Shown: piece by piece, positions 1 to 9,124 of the stretch
Numbering within the stretch: the stretch's first letter is position 1
How the letters are laid out: each line of letters starts with the position of its first letter
DNA from: Cognatishimia sp. WU-CL00825
GTDB lineage: Bacteria; Pseudomonadota; Alphaproteobacteria; Rhodobacterales; Rhodobacteraceae
Direction: 5' to 3'
Length of the DNA: 64,000 nucleotides
Assembly: GCF_040364665.1 (NCBI RefSeq)
Contig: NZ_BAABWX010000001.1
Span: 248,001-312,000 of the forward strand
Notes under the pieces: generated by a model
What the model saw: only the letters and a program-made list of their open reading frames with translations
Told to the model about the DNA's origin: nothing
Databases searched by the model: none
Made by a program: the position numbers and the translations under genes

Positions 1-1
1 G

Positions 2-433
2 ACGGTCTGGAAAGATGATCGTCTGAATCCGCGCCGCGCCGAACAAACCTTTGCTGGCAAGGCCCAGATGGAACAGATTTGGTGGCATGGCACACCGCGC
101 TGGCCACGTTGGGGCACCGCCATTGAACCGGTGGCTACACAGCCGGTCAAAACCAAAGTTGTGGTTGGATCCAAAGGCGCACCGGCCCAGAAAACCATGC
201 GTTTGGGGCATAATGCCTTTGTGCAGGTCGCGACCTATGCCTCGCAAAAAGACGCGCAAGCCGTGGCCCGTCGGGTGCGCGCTTTGGGGCTTCCGGTCCG
301 CATCGGCAAGGTCAATCGCAATGGCCAAACTTTGCGGATGGTTTTAGCAGGCCCATTTGGCGACTCTGGCAGCGCGCAATCCGCTTTGAGCCGCGCGCAT
401 TCAGCAGGTTTCGGCAACGCCCGCATCCGTTAG
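2..433 (+). CDS. SPOR-domain protein, C-terminal part
   Basis: The open frame enters from the left edge, so the N-terminus is missing. The last ~75 residues (starting around NAFVQVATYASQKDAQA) fit a SPOR domain: alternating hydrophobic strand, a helix, then a second half ending LRMVLAGPFGDSGSA and a helix reaching the stop. SPOR domains bind denuded glycan strands of septal peptidoglycan, so the protein probably acts in the periplasm at the division site. In Rhodobacterales this arrangement is common in RlpA-like or D,D-carboxypeptidase-type envelope proteins, but the part that would tell which is outside the window. A strong hairpin follows the stop. Confidence 0.8.
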   Translation, partial: TVWKDDRLNPRRAEQTFAGKAQMEQIWWHGTPRWPRWGTAIEPVATQPVKTKVVVGSKGAPAQKTMRLGHNAFVQVATYASQKDAQAVARRVRALGLPVRIGKVNRNGQTLRMVLAGPFGDSGSAQSALSRAHSAGFGNARIR

Positions 434-451
434 GCCCGCAGAGCAAATGAA

Positions 452-485
452 AAACCCCGGTGAAAAGCTTTGCTTTCCCGGGGTT
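452..485. terminator. Convergent intrinsic terminator
   Basis: A long hairpin with stem AAACCCCGG / CCGGGGTTT, extended inward by GAAA/TTTC pairing, lies 18 bases after the SPOR-protein stop and 20 bases beyond the stop of the minus-strand gene at 506. Terminal A/T runs on both sides make it usable in both directions. Confidence 0.8.
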
Positions 486-505
486 TAGCATGTCTGCAAA
501 ATGGC

Positions 506-1516
506 TCAGTTGGTGCAGATTTCCTGCAAGGCCACCCAATCCCCATCCCCAAGCACTGGCGCAACTTGCCCAAGCACTGCATCCGCTTCGATCAGATCAA
601 GCGTGGTTTCGCCAGACACATCTTGGGCATAGCCATAGGGGGCCGCCACAAGCTGAAGGTCCGAAAAATGCCGCAACATCTGATCCAGCTCAACCGCAGC
701 AGGGGATTCAGACACCAGCGCCTCGGCATAGCCGCGCAGGGTCTTATCGGTCAATTGACCGGTTGTCAGCAGGCGAAAACTTGCGGCGATACCACCAGAA
801 CTTAGCAGTTTTTCCAAAGGGTCCAGCGCCGCAGCGCGCACGGTTTCAGCGGCCAAATAACCCGCCGCAACAGCCGGGTCTTCGTGGTCTTCCAATATGG
901 TGCGCGACATGACAATTGCCCCGCCCGGCAGCGCCGCCGTATGGCGAATACCATCAGGCACCACAATGATTTCGCGCACATTAACCCGTTTGGCCAAGGT
1001 TTTTAACGCCGCATCCGCCGCTGGCTCGTGGCAAGGCAATCCCGTCACGCTTTGCAAATGCGCTACGATATCTTGTCCAATCACCACGCGATTGATCTGT
1101 GGCACAACCTTGGTCACGTGACTGCGCAAGGCACCGGGCAGCCAGAATATCCCCAGGGCAACCACCGCCGCTATCGAACCTGTCAACGCCACCCCACGCA
1201 ACCGCCCCGGACGCGGCGTGGTTTTGTGAATGGCCTTTTGCAGCTTTTCAATCGCGGCGATCATTTCGGTTTCATCGCCGGCAATTTCCAAGGTTTCCTC
1301 GGGGCTTCCAACGGGGTGATACAGCGCTGGGGTCACGCCAGGGTTGGCACGATGGACAGCTGGCAGCGACCAATGGGCCAACGGGCGCTCTTGCATGTCG
1401 GTCACCACCAAAGTGGCATCACCAACAGCCACAATCACCTCGCGGCGCTGCGCCTCTGTGGTCTCACGCCACAGGCCCGAAGCCTCGAGCCGTTGATATT
1501 TGTTTAGGGCGACCAT
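506..1516 (-). CDS. Membrane protein with degenerate M48-like peptidase domain
   Basis: Predicted 336 aa when started at the ATG at 1516 (MVALNKYQRLEASG); the frame is open 60 bases further upstream, but those residues look non-coding. A soluble N-terminal part of ~120 residues with two strand-rich stretches is followed by one membrane segment (VALTGSIAAVVALGIFWLPG). The C-terminal half resembles the M48 metallopeptidase core: a hydrophobic strand, then AALPGGAIVMSRTIL, which corresponds to the family's 'LPGG-I-V-gLL' region. Where M48 enzymes carry HExxH there is LAAETVR, so both zinc histidines are absent. This suggests a catalytically dead relative, perhaps a scaffold. The family comparison is from memory; function unknown. 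Confidence 0.75.
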   Translation of the reverse strand: MVALNKYQRLEASGLWRETTEAQRREVIVAVGDATLVVTDMQERPLAHWSLPAVHRANPGVTPALYHPVGSPEETLEIAGDETEMIAAIEKLQKAIHKTTPRPGRLRGVALTGSIAAVVALGIFWLPGALRSHVTKVVPQINRVVIGQDIVAHLQSVTGLPCHEPAADAALKTLAKRVNVREIIVVPDGIRHTAALPGGAIVMSRTILEDHEDPAVAAGYLAAETVRAAALDPLEKLLSSGGIAASFRLLTTGQLTDKTLRGYAEALVSESPAAVELDQMLRHFSDLQLVAAPYGYAQDVSGETTLDLIEADAVLGQVAPVLGDGDWVALQEICTN

Positions 1517-1618
1517 ATGCGCTGCTGCTCTTTGTTCTTTTGCCCAAAAACTACACCGAAAAACCGGCTTTCGCAATCAGCGCTGGTCACCTCATCCTGG
1601 GGTCGATAAGCTCTGACC

Positions 1619-2263
1619 ATGATCATCTCTCGCGGTCGCAAATCGCTCTTTGTGCATATTCCCAAAACTGGCGGTACAGCGTTGGCCTTGGCGCTAGAAG
1701 CGCGCGCGATGAAAGACGACATCATGACCGGTGACACGCCCAAGGCATTGAAACGGCGGCGTCGGCTGAAGGACGTGCAGACCTCGGGGCGGCTTTGGAA
1801 ACACTCAGGTCTGGCAGACATAGAAGGACTGGTGAGCGCGCAGGAAATCCAAGATTTCTTCACGTTCACGCTGGTGCGCAACCCCTGGGATCGGGCCGTC
1901 AGCTATTATCATTGGTTGCGTGGCCAAAGTTTTGATCACGCCGCTGTCATGCTGTCTAAGGTTTTGACCTTCAACGAATTTATTGCACATCCGCAAACCC
2001 AAACCAGTTTTCGCGCCAACCCTTATCACCGCTACATGACCATGCGCTCGGGCCTCGAAAAATGTGACCTTTATATTCGCCTGGAACATTTTGCGGATGA
2101 TGCCCAGCCCCTGTTTCAGCATCTGGGCTTCAGCTTGGAACTAGCCCGCATAAACAGCTCGGAACGTGACCCGGATTACCGCCGGTACTATTGCGAAGAA
2201 AGCGCTGCCATCGTGGCAGAATGCAGTGCTGCTGACATTAAGAAATTCGGCTACAGCTATTAA
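1619..2263 (+). CDS. Sulfotransferase family protein
   Basis: 214 aa. The N-terminus has the PAPS 5'-phosphosulfate loop (HIPKTGGTALALAL, residues ~13-26), and the middle has the 3'-phosphate motif FTLVRNPWDRAVSYYHWLR. Both are diagnostic of the Sulfotransfer_2-type fold, which moves sulfate from PAPS to carbohydrate or lipid acceptors. No signal peptide or membrane segment is visible, so it is probably cytoplasmic. It stands alone between a minus-strand gene and a shared terminator, so the acceptor cannot be guessed from context; in marine bacteria such genes often modify surface polysaccharides. The ribosome binding site before the ATG is weak. Confidence 0.85.
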   Translation: MIISRGRKSLFVHIPKTGGTALALALEARAMKDDIMTGDTPKALKRRRRLKDVQTSGRLWKHSGLADIEGLVSAQEIQDFFTFTLVRNPWDRAVSYYHWLRGQSFDHAAVMLSKVLTFNEFIAHPQTQTSFRANPYHRYMTMRSGLEKCDLYIRLEHFADDAQPLFQHLGFSLELARINSSERDPDYRRYYCEESAAIVAECSAADIKKFGYSY

Positions 2264-2264
2264 A

Positions 2265-2291
2265 AACCCGGCGCGGTGGCCGGGTTCCTGT
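2265..2291. terminator. Bidirectional intrinsic terminator
   Basis: Hairpin AACCCGGC-GCGGTG-GCCGGGTT followed by CCTGTTTTT, starting directly after the sulfotransferase stop. On the other strand the stem is followed by TTTTA. It closes both the sulfotransferase gene and the minus-strand fatty-acid cluster. Confidence 0.85.
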
Positions 2292-2308
2292 TTTTCATAC
2301 GCGCGATT

Positions 2309-4504
2309 TTACGCCGCTTTGTCAGCCTGTGTGCCAAAGCGCTCATAGAAGCCTTGGGTTTTATCTGCCATCTCGCGCAACAGATTTGGGCAATCAAACC
2401 GCGCACCATGCGCCGCCGCCAGCGTATCGCATTGCGCAGCCGCCCAGGGTGTGCCCACAATGTCCAGCCAACTAAATGGCCCGCCTGACCATGGCGCAAA
2501 GCCCCAACCCAAGATCGCGCCAACATCGCCCTCGCGGATGTCTTCCAGCACGCCTTCTTCTAACGCACGCACGGCCTCTAGCACCTGCGCAAACATCAGT
2601 CGGTTTTGCACTTCGGTCACATCAGGCTGTTCTGCGGCACGCGGGTAGTGTTCGGCCAGGCCACCCCAATATCCCTGACGCTTGCCCTTGTCGTCATAGT
2701 CATAAAACCCAGCATTGGTCTTGCGACCCAGCCGGCCTTGTTCTTCCATCCAGAACACAACCTCGTCCACCGCGCCATCAGGATAGGCCGCGCCCATCGC
2801 AGCCTTGGTTGCGCGGGCAATCTTGGCCCCCAGATCAATCGATGTTTCGTCCACCAACTGTAAGGGTCCCACCGGAAAGCCCAGCAACTGTGCAGCATGG
2901 TCAATCAGGGCAGGGGCCACGCCCTCACCAATCATGCGCAGACCTTCGTTGATATAGGGGATGATACAGCGATTGGCGTAAAAGAACCGTTCGTCATTCA
3001 CCACGATTGGGGTCTTTTTGATCTGACGCACATAGTCCAGCGCCTTGGCCACCGCGCGATCCCCGGTTTCTTTGCCCTTGATGATTTCCACCAACAGCAT
3101 CTTTTCAACCGGGCTGAAAAAATGGATGCCAATGAACTGATCCGCGCGGGCAGAGGCCTTGGCCAATTGCGTGATCGGCAGGGTCGAGGTGTTAGAGGCA
3201 AAGATGGCGTCTTTGGGAATAACCGCTTCGACCTTTTGGGTCATTTCGGCTTTGACTTTGGGGTCTTCAAACACCGCCTCAATGATCAGATCTACATCTT
3301 TTAAAGCAGCCAAATCGGTGGTCGCGGTGATCTTGCTCAGCATGGCTTCTTTCTGGGCCTCAGTGGCTTTTTTGCGCTTGATGCCCTTGTCTGCATAGCT
3401 TTCGGTATAGGCCTTGCCGCGATCTGCCGCCTCTTGGTTCTGATCAATCAGCACCACGTCGATGCCCGCCTTGGCAGACACAAGCGCAATGCCCGCCCCC
3501 ATCATGCCAGCACCCAAAACACCCACTTTTTTCACCCGTTCATCAGCCACATCCGGGCGGTTCGCGCCTTTTTCCAATGCTTCTTTGTTAATGAACAGGC
3601 TGCGGATCATTGCGCCCGAACTCGGGTTCATCAACACATTTGTAAACCAGCGCGCTTCGATCCTTAGGGCTGTGTCAAACGGCACTGTTGCGCCTTCATA
3701 CACTGCTGAAAGCAACGCTTTGGCGGCAGGAAAAGCCCCCCAAGTTTTACCGTGCACCATCGCAGAAGCACCCACATAGGTCATAAACCCGGCCGGGTGA
3801 TACGGCGCGCCTCCGGGCATTTTATATCCCTTTTCGTCCCATGGCTTCACGATCTTCGGGCCACTCAAAACCCATGCGCGCGCATCCGCCATTGGGTCAT
3901 CAGACACCTCATCAATCAAACCGGCTTGCTTGGCTTTCATCGGCGAACTTAGCTTGCCTTCCAACAAAAACGGAGCCGCCATCATCGCGCCCATCTTGCG
4001 CACCAACCGCGTGGTGCCGCCCGCACCGGGAAAAATACCCACCATGATCTCAGGCAAGCCAATCTTGGCCTTCGGGTTATCCGCCGCAAAAATGCGGTGT
4101 GTCGCCAATGGGATTTCCATGCCTATGCCCAGACCTGTGCCCGGCATCACACAAGCGATGGGCTTACCGCCTTTGTTGGTTTTTGGGTCCATGCCTGCCC
4201 GCTCGATCTTGCGCAGGATACGATGCATGTTCATCACACCGTCAAACAGGCCCTTGGCCGGATTATCTCCCGCCATCTCTTTCATCTTGGCGATGATGTT
4301 CAAATCCATCCCACCGGCAAAGGTGCCCGCTTTGCCAGAGGTCAGGATGACGCCTTTTACAGCCTCATCTGCCAGCGCAACGTCGATGCAATCTTCCAGC
4401 TCTTGCAGCGCCTCAAGGCTTAACACATTCATGCTTTTGCCCTGAGTATCCCACACCAGCGTTGCGATGCCCTCGGCATCTGTGGTCATTGTAAAATCAG
4501 TCAT
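2309..4504 (-). CDS. fadJ: Bifunctional enoyl-CoA hydratase / 3-hydroxyacyl-CoA dehydrogenase
   Basis: 731 aa, the usual length of FadB/FadJ alpha subunits. Residues 1-190 form the crotonase domain with acidic residues E130 (GLGIGME) and E152 (IGLPE) in the places of the catalytic glutamates. A Rossmann motif GVLGAGMMGAG at 328-338 begins the dehydrogenase half, which contains the 3-hydroxyacyl-CoA dehydrogenase signature FIGIHFFSPVEKMLLVEI. It should hydrate trans-2-enoyl-CoA and oxidise the 3-hydroxyacyl-CoA with NAD. It is last in the minus-strand cluster and overlaps the cupin gene by 4 bases. The partner thiolase lies one gene upstream. FadJ versus FadB cannot be separated by eye. Confidence 0.93.
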   Translation of the reverse strand: MTDFTMTTDAEGIATLVWDTQGKSMNVLSLEALQELEDCIDVALADEAVKGVILTSGKAGTFAGGMDLNIIAKMKEMAGDNPAKGLFDGVMNMHRILRKIERAGMDPKTNKGGKPIACVMPGTGLGIGMEIPLATHRIFAADNPKAKIGLPEIMVGIFPGAGGTTRLVRKMGAMMAAPFLLEGKLSSPMKAKQAGLIDEVSDDPMADARAWVLSGPKIVKPWDEKGYKMPGGAPYHPAGFMTYVGASAMVHGKTWGAFPAAKALLSAVYEGATVPFDTALRIEARWFTNVLMNPSSGAMIRSLFINKEALEKGANRPDVADERVKKVGVLGAGMMGAGIALVSAKAGIDVVLIDQNQEAADRGKAYTESYADKGIKRKKATEAQKEAMLSKITATTDLAALKDVDLIIEAVFEDPKVKAEMTQKVEAVIPKDAIFASNTSTLPITQLAKASARADQFIGIHFFSPVEKMLLVEIIKGKETGDRAVAKALDYVRQIKKTPIVVNDERFFYANRCIIPYINEGLRMIGEGVAPALIDHAAQLLGFPVGPLQLVDETSIDLGAKIARATKAAMGAAYPDGAVDEVVFWMEEQGRLGRKTNAGFYDYDDKGKRQGYWGGLAEHYPRAAEQPDVTEVQNRLMFAQVLEAVRALEEGVLEDIREGDVGAILGWGFAPWSGGPFSWLDIVGTPWAAAQCDTLAAAHGARFDCPNLLREMADKTQGFYERFGTQADKAA

Positions 4505-4974
4505 TCTTTGTCTCCCGAAAAGGGGCTGCCATCTTTGCGCGTGAAATCATAAACGCCGTCATTAACGGTCACTTTCATGTCGATATCGCTATACCAAGCG
4601 ACCTCGGTTGCGGTGCGCGTGCCAATGATCAAAAACCGCGCTTCGGTGTCCGAAGTATTCACAACGCAATGCCCATTGGCATCGCCCGCCGGAAAGGCCG
4701 CGCAGTCGCCAAGCTGTAATTCGGTCTCTCCATGGTCATCAACCAAAGTGCAGACCCCCTGCAAAACAACCATGAACTCGTCTTGGTTTTCATGCCAATG
4801 GCGCAGGCTTGATTTCGCACCGGGCTGCAAAATTGTGATATTGGCCCCAAACTGAGTGATCCCCGCAACGTCGCTGATCCGTTTACTGCTGCGGCCCCCC
4901 ATTTCGTCACCAAGTTTGCCCGGATACCCCGATCCAAGCCGCGGCTCTATTTTATCAAGATCTATCTTTGGCAT
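4501..4974 (-). CDS. Cupin domain protein
   Basis: 157 aa, single-domain cupin. Motif 1 is visible as SLRHWHENQDEFMVVLQG with two histidines and a glutamate that would bind a metal; motif 2 is the later AGDANGHCVVNTSD stretch. It is coupled at both ends: its first base is the last base of the thiolase gene, and its stop overlaps the start of the hydratase/dehydrogenase gene. That position implies co-expression with beta-oxidation. Proteins like this in Rhodobacterales clusters have no assigned reaction; a small-molecule or CoA-ester binding role is only inference. Confidence 0.85.
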   Translation of the reverse strand: MPKIDLDKIEPRLGSGYPGKLGDEMGGRSSKRISDVAGITQFGANITILQPGAKSSLRHWHENQDEFMVVLQGVCTLVDDHGETELQLGDCAAFPAGDANGHCVVNTSDTEARFLIIGTRTATEVAWYSDIDMKVTVNDGVYDFTRKDGSPFSGDKE

Positions 4975-6191
4975 CAGACCCTCTCAATAATCGTTGCGGC
5001 ACCCATGCCTGACCCAATGCACAGCGTTGCCAGACCAGTTTCTTTGTCGCTGCGCTCCAGTTCGTCCAGCAAGGTGCCCAAAATCATTGCGCCCGTCGCA
5101 CCCAAGGGGTGCCCCATTGCAATAGAGCCACCGTTCACGTTCACTTTCGCTGGATCCGCCTCAAAGGCTTGCATGAACCGCATCACAACGCTGGCAAAGG
5201 CCTCATTCACCTCAAACAAGTCCAGATCACCAATTTCCATCCCGCTTTCGCGCAGAATTTTCTGGGTCACCGGCACAGGCCCGGTCAACATGATGGTTGG
5301 ATCGGTGCCGATTTTGGCCGTGGCTTTGATCCGCGCACGCGGGGTCAACCCCATGCGTTCGCCATAGGCTTTGTTGCCAATCAAAACCGCCGCAGAGCCA
5401 TCTACAATGCCAGAACTGTTGCCCGCATGGTGAATATGATTGATCCGCTCCAGATGCGGATATTTCATCAAGGCGATCTTATCAAAGCCGGGCATCACTT
5501 CGCCCATCTGCTGAAACGCCGGGTTCAACCCACCCAGTGACTGCATATCGGTGCCCGGACGCATGTATTCGTCGGTTTCCAAGATCGGCAAACCGTTGAT
5601 GTCAAAAATCGGGATGACGGATCTTGCGAAATGCCCCGCATCCCAAGCCGCCTTGGCGCGCTTCTGGCTCTCTACTGCCAAAGCATCGGCCTGATCACGG
5701 GTAAAGCCATATTCGGTTGCGATGATATCTGCGGAAATGCCTTGCGGTACAAAGTAATTGTCCATGGCAATCGACGGATCCACCGCTATCGCGCCGCCAT
5801 CCATACCCATGGGCACGCGGCTCATACATTCGACACCGCCGGCAATATATGCGTCCCCGCCGCCGCCACGCACTTGGTTGGCCGCCATGTTCACCGCCTC
5901 AAGACCCGAAGCACAGAACCGGTTGATCGAGACCCCCGGAATGCTTTCGTCCAGATCCGAGGCCAAAACAGCGGTGCGCGCCAGACACGCGCCCTGTTCT
6001 GCCACCTGCGTGACATTGCCCCAAATCACATCCTCTACCGCGTGACCTTCCAGGTTGTTGCGCGATTTCAATGCGTTCAACACGGCCGCGCTCAACTTCG
6101 GAGCTGTCACCTCATGCAAAGATCCATCTTTGCGCCCCTTGCCGCGCACCGAACGCACAGCATCATAGATATAGGCCTCAGTCATGCTCAT
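4974..6191 (-). CDS. Acetyl-CoA C-acyltransferase (thiolase)
   Basis: 405 aa, normal for degradative thiolases. The acyl-accepting cysteine is C93 in NRFCASGLEAV. The C-terminal signatures NGGSIAMGHPLGATGA (catalytic histidine) and CIGSGMGAA (second cysteine) are intact. It cleaves 3-ketoacyl-CoA with CoA to release acetyl-CoA, the last beta-oxidation step, and is the natural partner of the hydratase/dehydrogenase encoded two genes downstream. The start is 5 bases after the GST stop, with the shared base at its end pointing to translational coupling with the cupin gene. Confidence 0.93.
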   Translation of the reverse strand: MSMTEAYIYDAVRSVRGKGRKDGSLHEVTAPKLSAAVLNALKSRNNLEGHAVEDVIWGNVTQVAEQGACLARTAVLASDLDESIPGVSINRFCASGLEAVNMAANQVRGGGGDAYIAGGVECMSRVPMGMDGGAIAVDPSIAMDNYFVPQGISADIIATEYGFTRDQADALAVESQKRAKAAWDAGHFARSVIPIFDINGLPILETDEYMRPGTDMQSLGGLNPAFQQMGEVMPGFDKIALMKYPHLERINHIHHAGNSSGIVDGSAAVLIGNKAYGERMGLTPRARIKATAKIGTDPTIMLTGPVPVTQKILRESGMEIGDLDLFEVNEAFASVVMRFMQAFEADPAKVNVNGGSIAMGHPLGATGAMILGTLLDELERSDKETGLATLCIGSGMGAATIIERV

Positions 6192-6196
6192 CTCCT

Positions 6197-6838
6197 TTAC
6201 AACCCACGATCACTTGGGTGACCGGGCATCAATTCATATGGGGGCTTCCAGCCCGGCGTGCTTTCAATATTGCTCAGCCAACGGTCGATATTGGGCCAGT
6301 CGGCGCGTTCAAACCCAAACGGTTCTGGGTAAAACAAATAGCCACAGCAGGAAATGTCGGCGTTTGTTATGTCGTCCCCAACCATCCAATCGCGCCCTTC
6401 AAGATGGGTGTTCAGAATGCCGTAGGCGGCTTTCAACCGCCCTTGAAAGAAACCGATCACCTCTTGGGGTCGCTTTTCAACCGGCAAAAAGTTCATCAAA
6501 AACCGGGTGAGGCCATTCTGGCTGGACAGCTTGTGATTGTCCCACAAAACCCATCGCAGGATTTCATATCGCTCGGCCTCGGTTGATCCGCCAAACTTCC
6601 CGGTTTTTTCCGTGATATATTGCTGGATCGCCCCGGACTGACTGGTTTTGAAATCACCATCCACCAAGACCGGCGCTTCACCCATTTCGTTGATGTTTTC
6701 CAAATAATCGGCGCTGCGGGCCTCTCCATTGAAGAAATCTACATAAACGGCTTCCCATTTGAGGCCAGATAGTTCCAATGCAAGCGCAGCCTTATAAGCG
6801 TTGCCGCTTTCCCCAAAGCAATAGAGTTTAATCGTCAT
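6197..6838 (-). CDS. Glutathione S-transferase family protein
   Basis: 213 aa with a thioredoxin-fold N-terminal domain (IKLYCFGESGNAYKAALAL; GEAPVLVDGDF with the cis-proline) and an all-helical C-terminal domain that carries the N-capping motif GDDITNADIS. A serine (S11) rather than tyrosine is the likely glutathione-activating residue. It sits 5 bases upstream of the thiolase gene in the same orientation. GSTs in such clusters may detoxify reactive enoyl-CoA or aldehyde by-products; that role is inferred from position only. Confidence 0.9.
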   Translation of the reverse strand: MTIKLYCFGESGNAYKAALALELSGLKWEAVYVDFFNGEARSADYLENINEMGEAPVLVDGDFKTSQSGAIQQYITEKTGKFGGSTEAERYEILRWVLWDNHKLSSQNGLTRFLMNFLPVEKRPQEVIGFFQGRLKAAYGILNTHLEGRDWMVGDDITNADISCCGYLFYPEPFGFERADWPNIDRWLSNIESTPGWKPPYELMPGHPSDRGL

Positions 6839-6865
6839 AGGTCTCTCTTATAGATATTGGCAGAG

Positions 6866-6915
6866 CGGGGGTTTCACACCCCCGCACCCCCGTGGAGTAT
6901 TTTTAGAAAGATGAA
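6866..6915 (+). repeat. Composite intergenic repeat: G/C hairpin plus GAGTATTTTT box
   Basis: Perfect hairpin GCGGGGG-TTTCACA-CCCCCGC (6866-6886), then CACCCCCGTG, then GAGTATTTTTAGAAAGATGA starting at 6895. The same order (hairpin with a TTT-A loop, C-rich spacer, box) occurs at 52811-52879, and the box alone at 7054-7074 and 32298-32318. This is a dispersed intergenic family rather than part of a gene. Confidence 0.75.
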
Positions 6916-7053
6916 TGCGGCCATTCATCTTGAATTAGGAATTTGCGCGTTATTTGAATATGCGGAACAGGCAGGAGTGCCGATGACCGTGAAAGGTGAA
7001 GCCTTGCCCGCTTGCCATTTTGTTTGGCCTGAGCGGGTAAGGTGGACTGCGCC

Positions 7054-7074
7054 TTCATCTTTCCAAAAATACTC
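7054..7074 (-). repeat. Inverted copy of GAGTATTTTT box
   Basis: Minus-strand copy GAGTATTTTTGGAAAGATGA, facing the copy at 6895. The two boxes bracket ~140 bases between the GST gene and the 70-aa gene, where no reading frame looks real. Confidence 0.7.
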
Positions 7075-7103
7075 AAAAACAAACCTCTCTACTTACGATA
7101 TTG

Positions 7104-7316
7104 TCAGCGTTTGCGCGCCTCAAGTTCCAGGTTAAACCGGCGCAATCTTTGCGCCAGCTGGTCTTGGTCTGTGACCGCCTCAAAGTTTTCAAACAGGAAG
7201 GAAAGCGCTTCGCCTTCATCCAGACCAGCCTCTGTCGAAAACCGTTTCATCCGCCGATAGGCGTCTTCGGTCATGGCAATCGGCAGACGGCGGGTCAGGC
7301 GAAATCGTTTCGGCAT
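7104..7316 (-). CDS. Small conserved protein, possible ribbon-helix-helix type
   Basis: 70 aa, basic and highly charged (MPKRFRLTRRLPIAMTEDAYRR...). A strong ribosome binding site AAGGAGG lies 6 bases before the ATG, only 9 bases after the acyl-CoA dehydrogenase stop, so it is almost certainly expressed with that gene. An N-terminal strand (RLTRRLPIAMTEDAYRRM) followed by helices resembles short ribbon-helix-helix DNA-binding or adaptor proteins, but no characteristic motif proves it. It could also be a small partner of the acyl-CoA enzymes. Function unknown. Confidence 0.7.
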   Translation of the reverse strand: MPKRFRLTRRLPIAMTEDAYRRMKRFSTEAGLDEGEALSFLFENFEAVTDQDQLAQRLRRFNLELEARKR

Positions 7317-7325
7317 AAAGCCTCC

Positions 7326-9101
7326 TTAGAATTGGTCTGCGTCAAGCGTCATGACGGTGTCCGCACCGCTTTGGATGCGGGCTAGATGCATCTGCGTGGC
7401 CGGCAAGCGACGCGCCATATAATAGCGCGCTGTGGTCAGCTTGGTGTCATGAAATGCCACGTCTTGGCTGCCATTTGCCAAAGCGTTCTGGGCCGCCTTG
7501 GCCATACGCCCCCACATCAATCCCAGACACACGTGCCCGAACAGATGCATAAAATCATAGGAGCCTGCCAGCGCGTGATTTGGGTTCTTCATGCCGTTCT
7601 GCATGAAATACATGCCCGCCGCTTGCAGATGTTTTGAGGCTTCTTTTAGGGGGCCGACAATCTCGGCCATGGCGTCATCATCTGCGTTTTCTTTGCAGAA
7701 AGATTTCACCAGTTCAAAGAACGCCATCACATGTTTGCCGCCGTCCTGTGCCAGTTTGCGCCCCACCAGATCCAGGGCCTGAACCCCGTTTGCACCCTCA
7801 TAGATCATCGCGATACGGGCATCGCGGGTAAACTGGCTCATGCCATGTTCTTCGATATAACCATGGCCCCCGTAAATCTGCTGGGCCTGCACCGTCATGT
7901 CATAGCCCTGATCGGTCAGAAAGCCTTTGATGACGGGGGTCAGCAAAGACACCAATCCGTCGGCCTCTGCATCCTTTGCGCGATGGGCCGCGTCAATCAT
8001 CTGCGCCCCCCACAACAGAAACGCCCGCCCGCCTTCGACAAAGCTTTTCTGGTCCATCAAGGACCGCCGAATATCTGGATGCACTATCAGCGGGTCTGCC
8101 GGGCCATCCGGGTTCTTCACCCCGGTTACATCGCGGCCTTGCAGCCGGTCTTTGGCATAGGCGACGGCGTTCTGATAGGCCGCCTCGGCCTGTGCCAGCC
8201 CCTGCATGCCCACACCAAGGCGTGCCTCGTTCATCATTGTGAACATGGCGCGCATGCCCTTATGTTCTTCACCCAGCAAATAGCCGGTTGCGCCGTCATA
8301 ATTCATCACACAGGTCGAATTGCCGTGAATGCCCATTTTCTTTTCAATATTGCCCACGGCCACACCATTGCGTGCGCCCAGCGTGCCATCTGCGTTGACC
8401 AGAAACTTAGGGACAATAAACAGCGAAACGCCTTTGATGCCCTCGGGGCCACCTGGGATCTTTGCCAATACCAGATGGATGATATTCTCGGCCATGTCAT
8501 GTTCACCGGCCGAGATGAAAATCTTTTGCCCCGTTAGGTGATATGCACCATCTGATTGCGGTTCGGCCTTGGTGCGCATCAGGCCCAGATCCGTGCCGCA
8601 ATGCGGCTCGGTCAGGTTCATTGTGCCGGTCCATTCACAGCTGACCATTTTGGGCAGATATGTGGCTTTTTGGGCCTTGGTACCATGCACCAAAATGGCG
8701 GATGCGGCCCCGTGGGTCAGCCCTTGATACATGGTAAAGGATTGATTTGCAGATGAAAACATCTCTCCGACAGCGGTGCCCAACAGATAGGGCATGCCCT
8801 GACCACCAAATTCCTCTGGCATGTCCAACCCAGTCCAGCCGCCTTCTTTGACCTGCTCAAACGCCTCTTTGAAGCCCGTTGGCGTATAGACCACCCCATT
8901 TTCCAAACGACAGCCTTCGGCGTCGCCAACCACATTCAAGGGGGCCACAACTGCGGCAGTCAACTTGCCCGCTTCTTCTAAAACAGCGCCGGTGAATGCG
9001 CGGTCTAAATCGCCATAACCGGGGATCTCGCTGGCACTGACATTCAGCACGTCATGCAGGACAAATTGCATATCTTTGGTGGGGGCGGAATAAGTGGGCA
9101 T
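7326..9101 (-). CDS. Acyl-CoA dehydrogenase (large, DmdC-like type)
   Basis: 591 aa, longer than the ~380-aa short/medium-chain enzymes because of a C-terminal extension, as in the DmdC/FadE12-like group. FAD and substrate motifs are present: [19 protein letters not shown] (160-178) and [21 protein letters not shown] (410-430). The catalytic base is E435 in [12 protein letters not shown]. It performs the first, FAD-linked oxidation of an acyl-CoA. Relatives of this size include 3-methylmercaptopropionyl-CoA dehydrogenases of DMSP demethylation, so substrate is open; the neighbouring thiolase and hydratase favour ordinary fatty acyl-CoA. It is preceded by a MerR gene 23 bases upstream. Confidence 0.9.
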   Translation of the reverse strand: MPTYSAPTKDMQFVLHDVLNVSASEIPGYGDLDRAFTGAVLEEAGKLTAAVVAPLNVVGDAEGCRLENGVVYTPTGFKEAFEQVKEGGWTGLDMPEEFGGQGMPYLLGTAVGEMFSSANQSFTMYQGLTHGAASAILVHGTKAQKATYLPKMVSCEWTGTMNLTEPHCGTDLGLMRTKAEPQSDGAYHLTGQKIFISAGEHDMAENIIHLVLAKIPGGPEGIKGVSLFIVPKFLVNADGTLGARNGVAVGNIEKKMGIHGNSTCVMNYDGATGYLLGEEHKGMRAMFTMMNEARLGVGMQGLAQAEAAYQNAVAYAKDRLQGRDVTGVKNPDGPADPLIVHPDIRRSLMDQKSFVEGGRAFLLWGAQMIDAAHRAKDAEADGLVSLLTPVIKGFLTDQGYDMTVQAQQIYGGHGYIEEHGMSQFTRDARIAMIYEGANGVQALDLVGRKLAQDGGKHVMAFFELVKSFCKENADDDAMAEIVGPLKEASKHLQAAGMYFMQNGMKNPNHALAGSYDFMHLFGHVCLGLMWGRMAKAAQNALANGSQDVAFHDTKLTTARYYMARRLPATQMHLARIQSGADTVMTLDADQF

Positions 9102-9124
9102 AGATACCTCTGTACTCGTTGATG

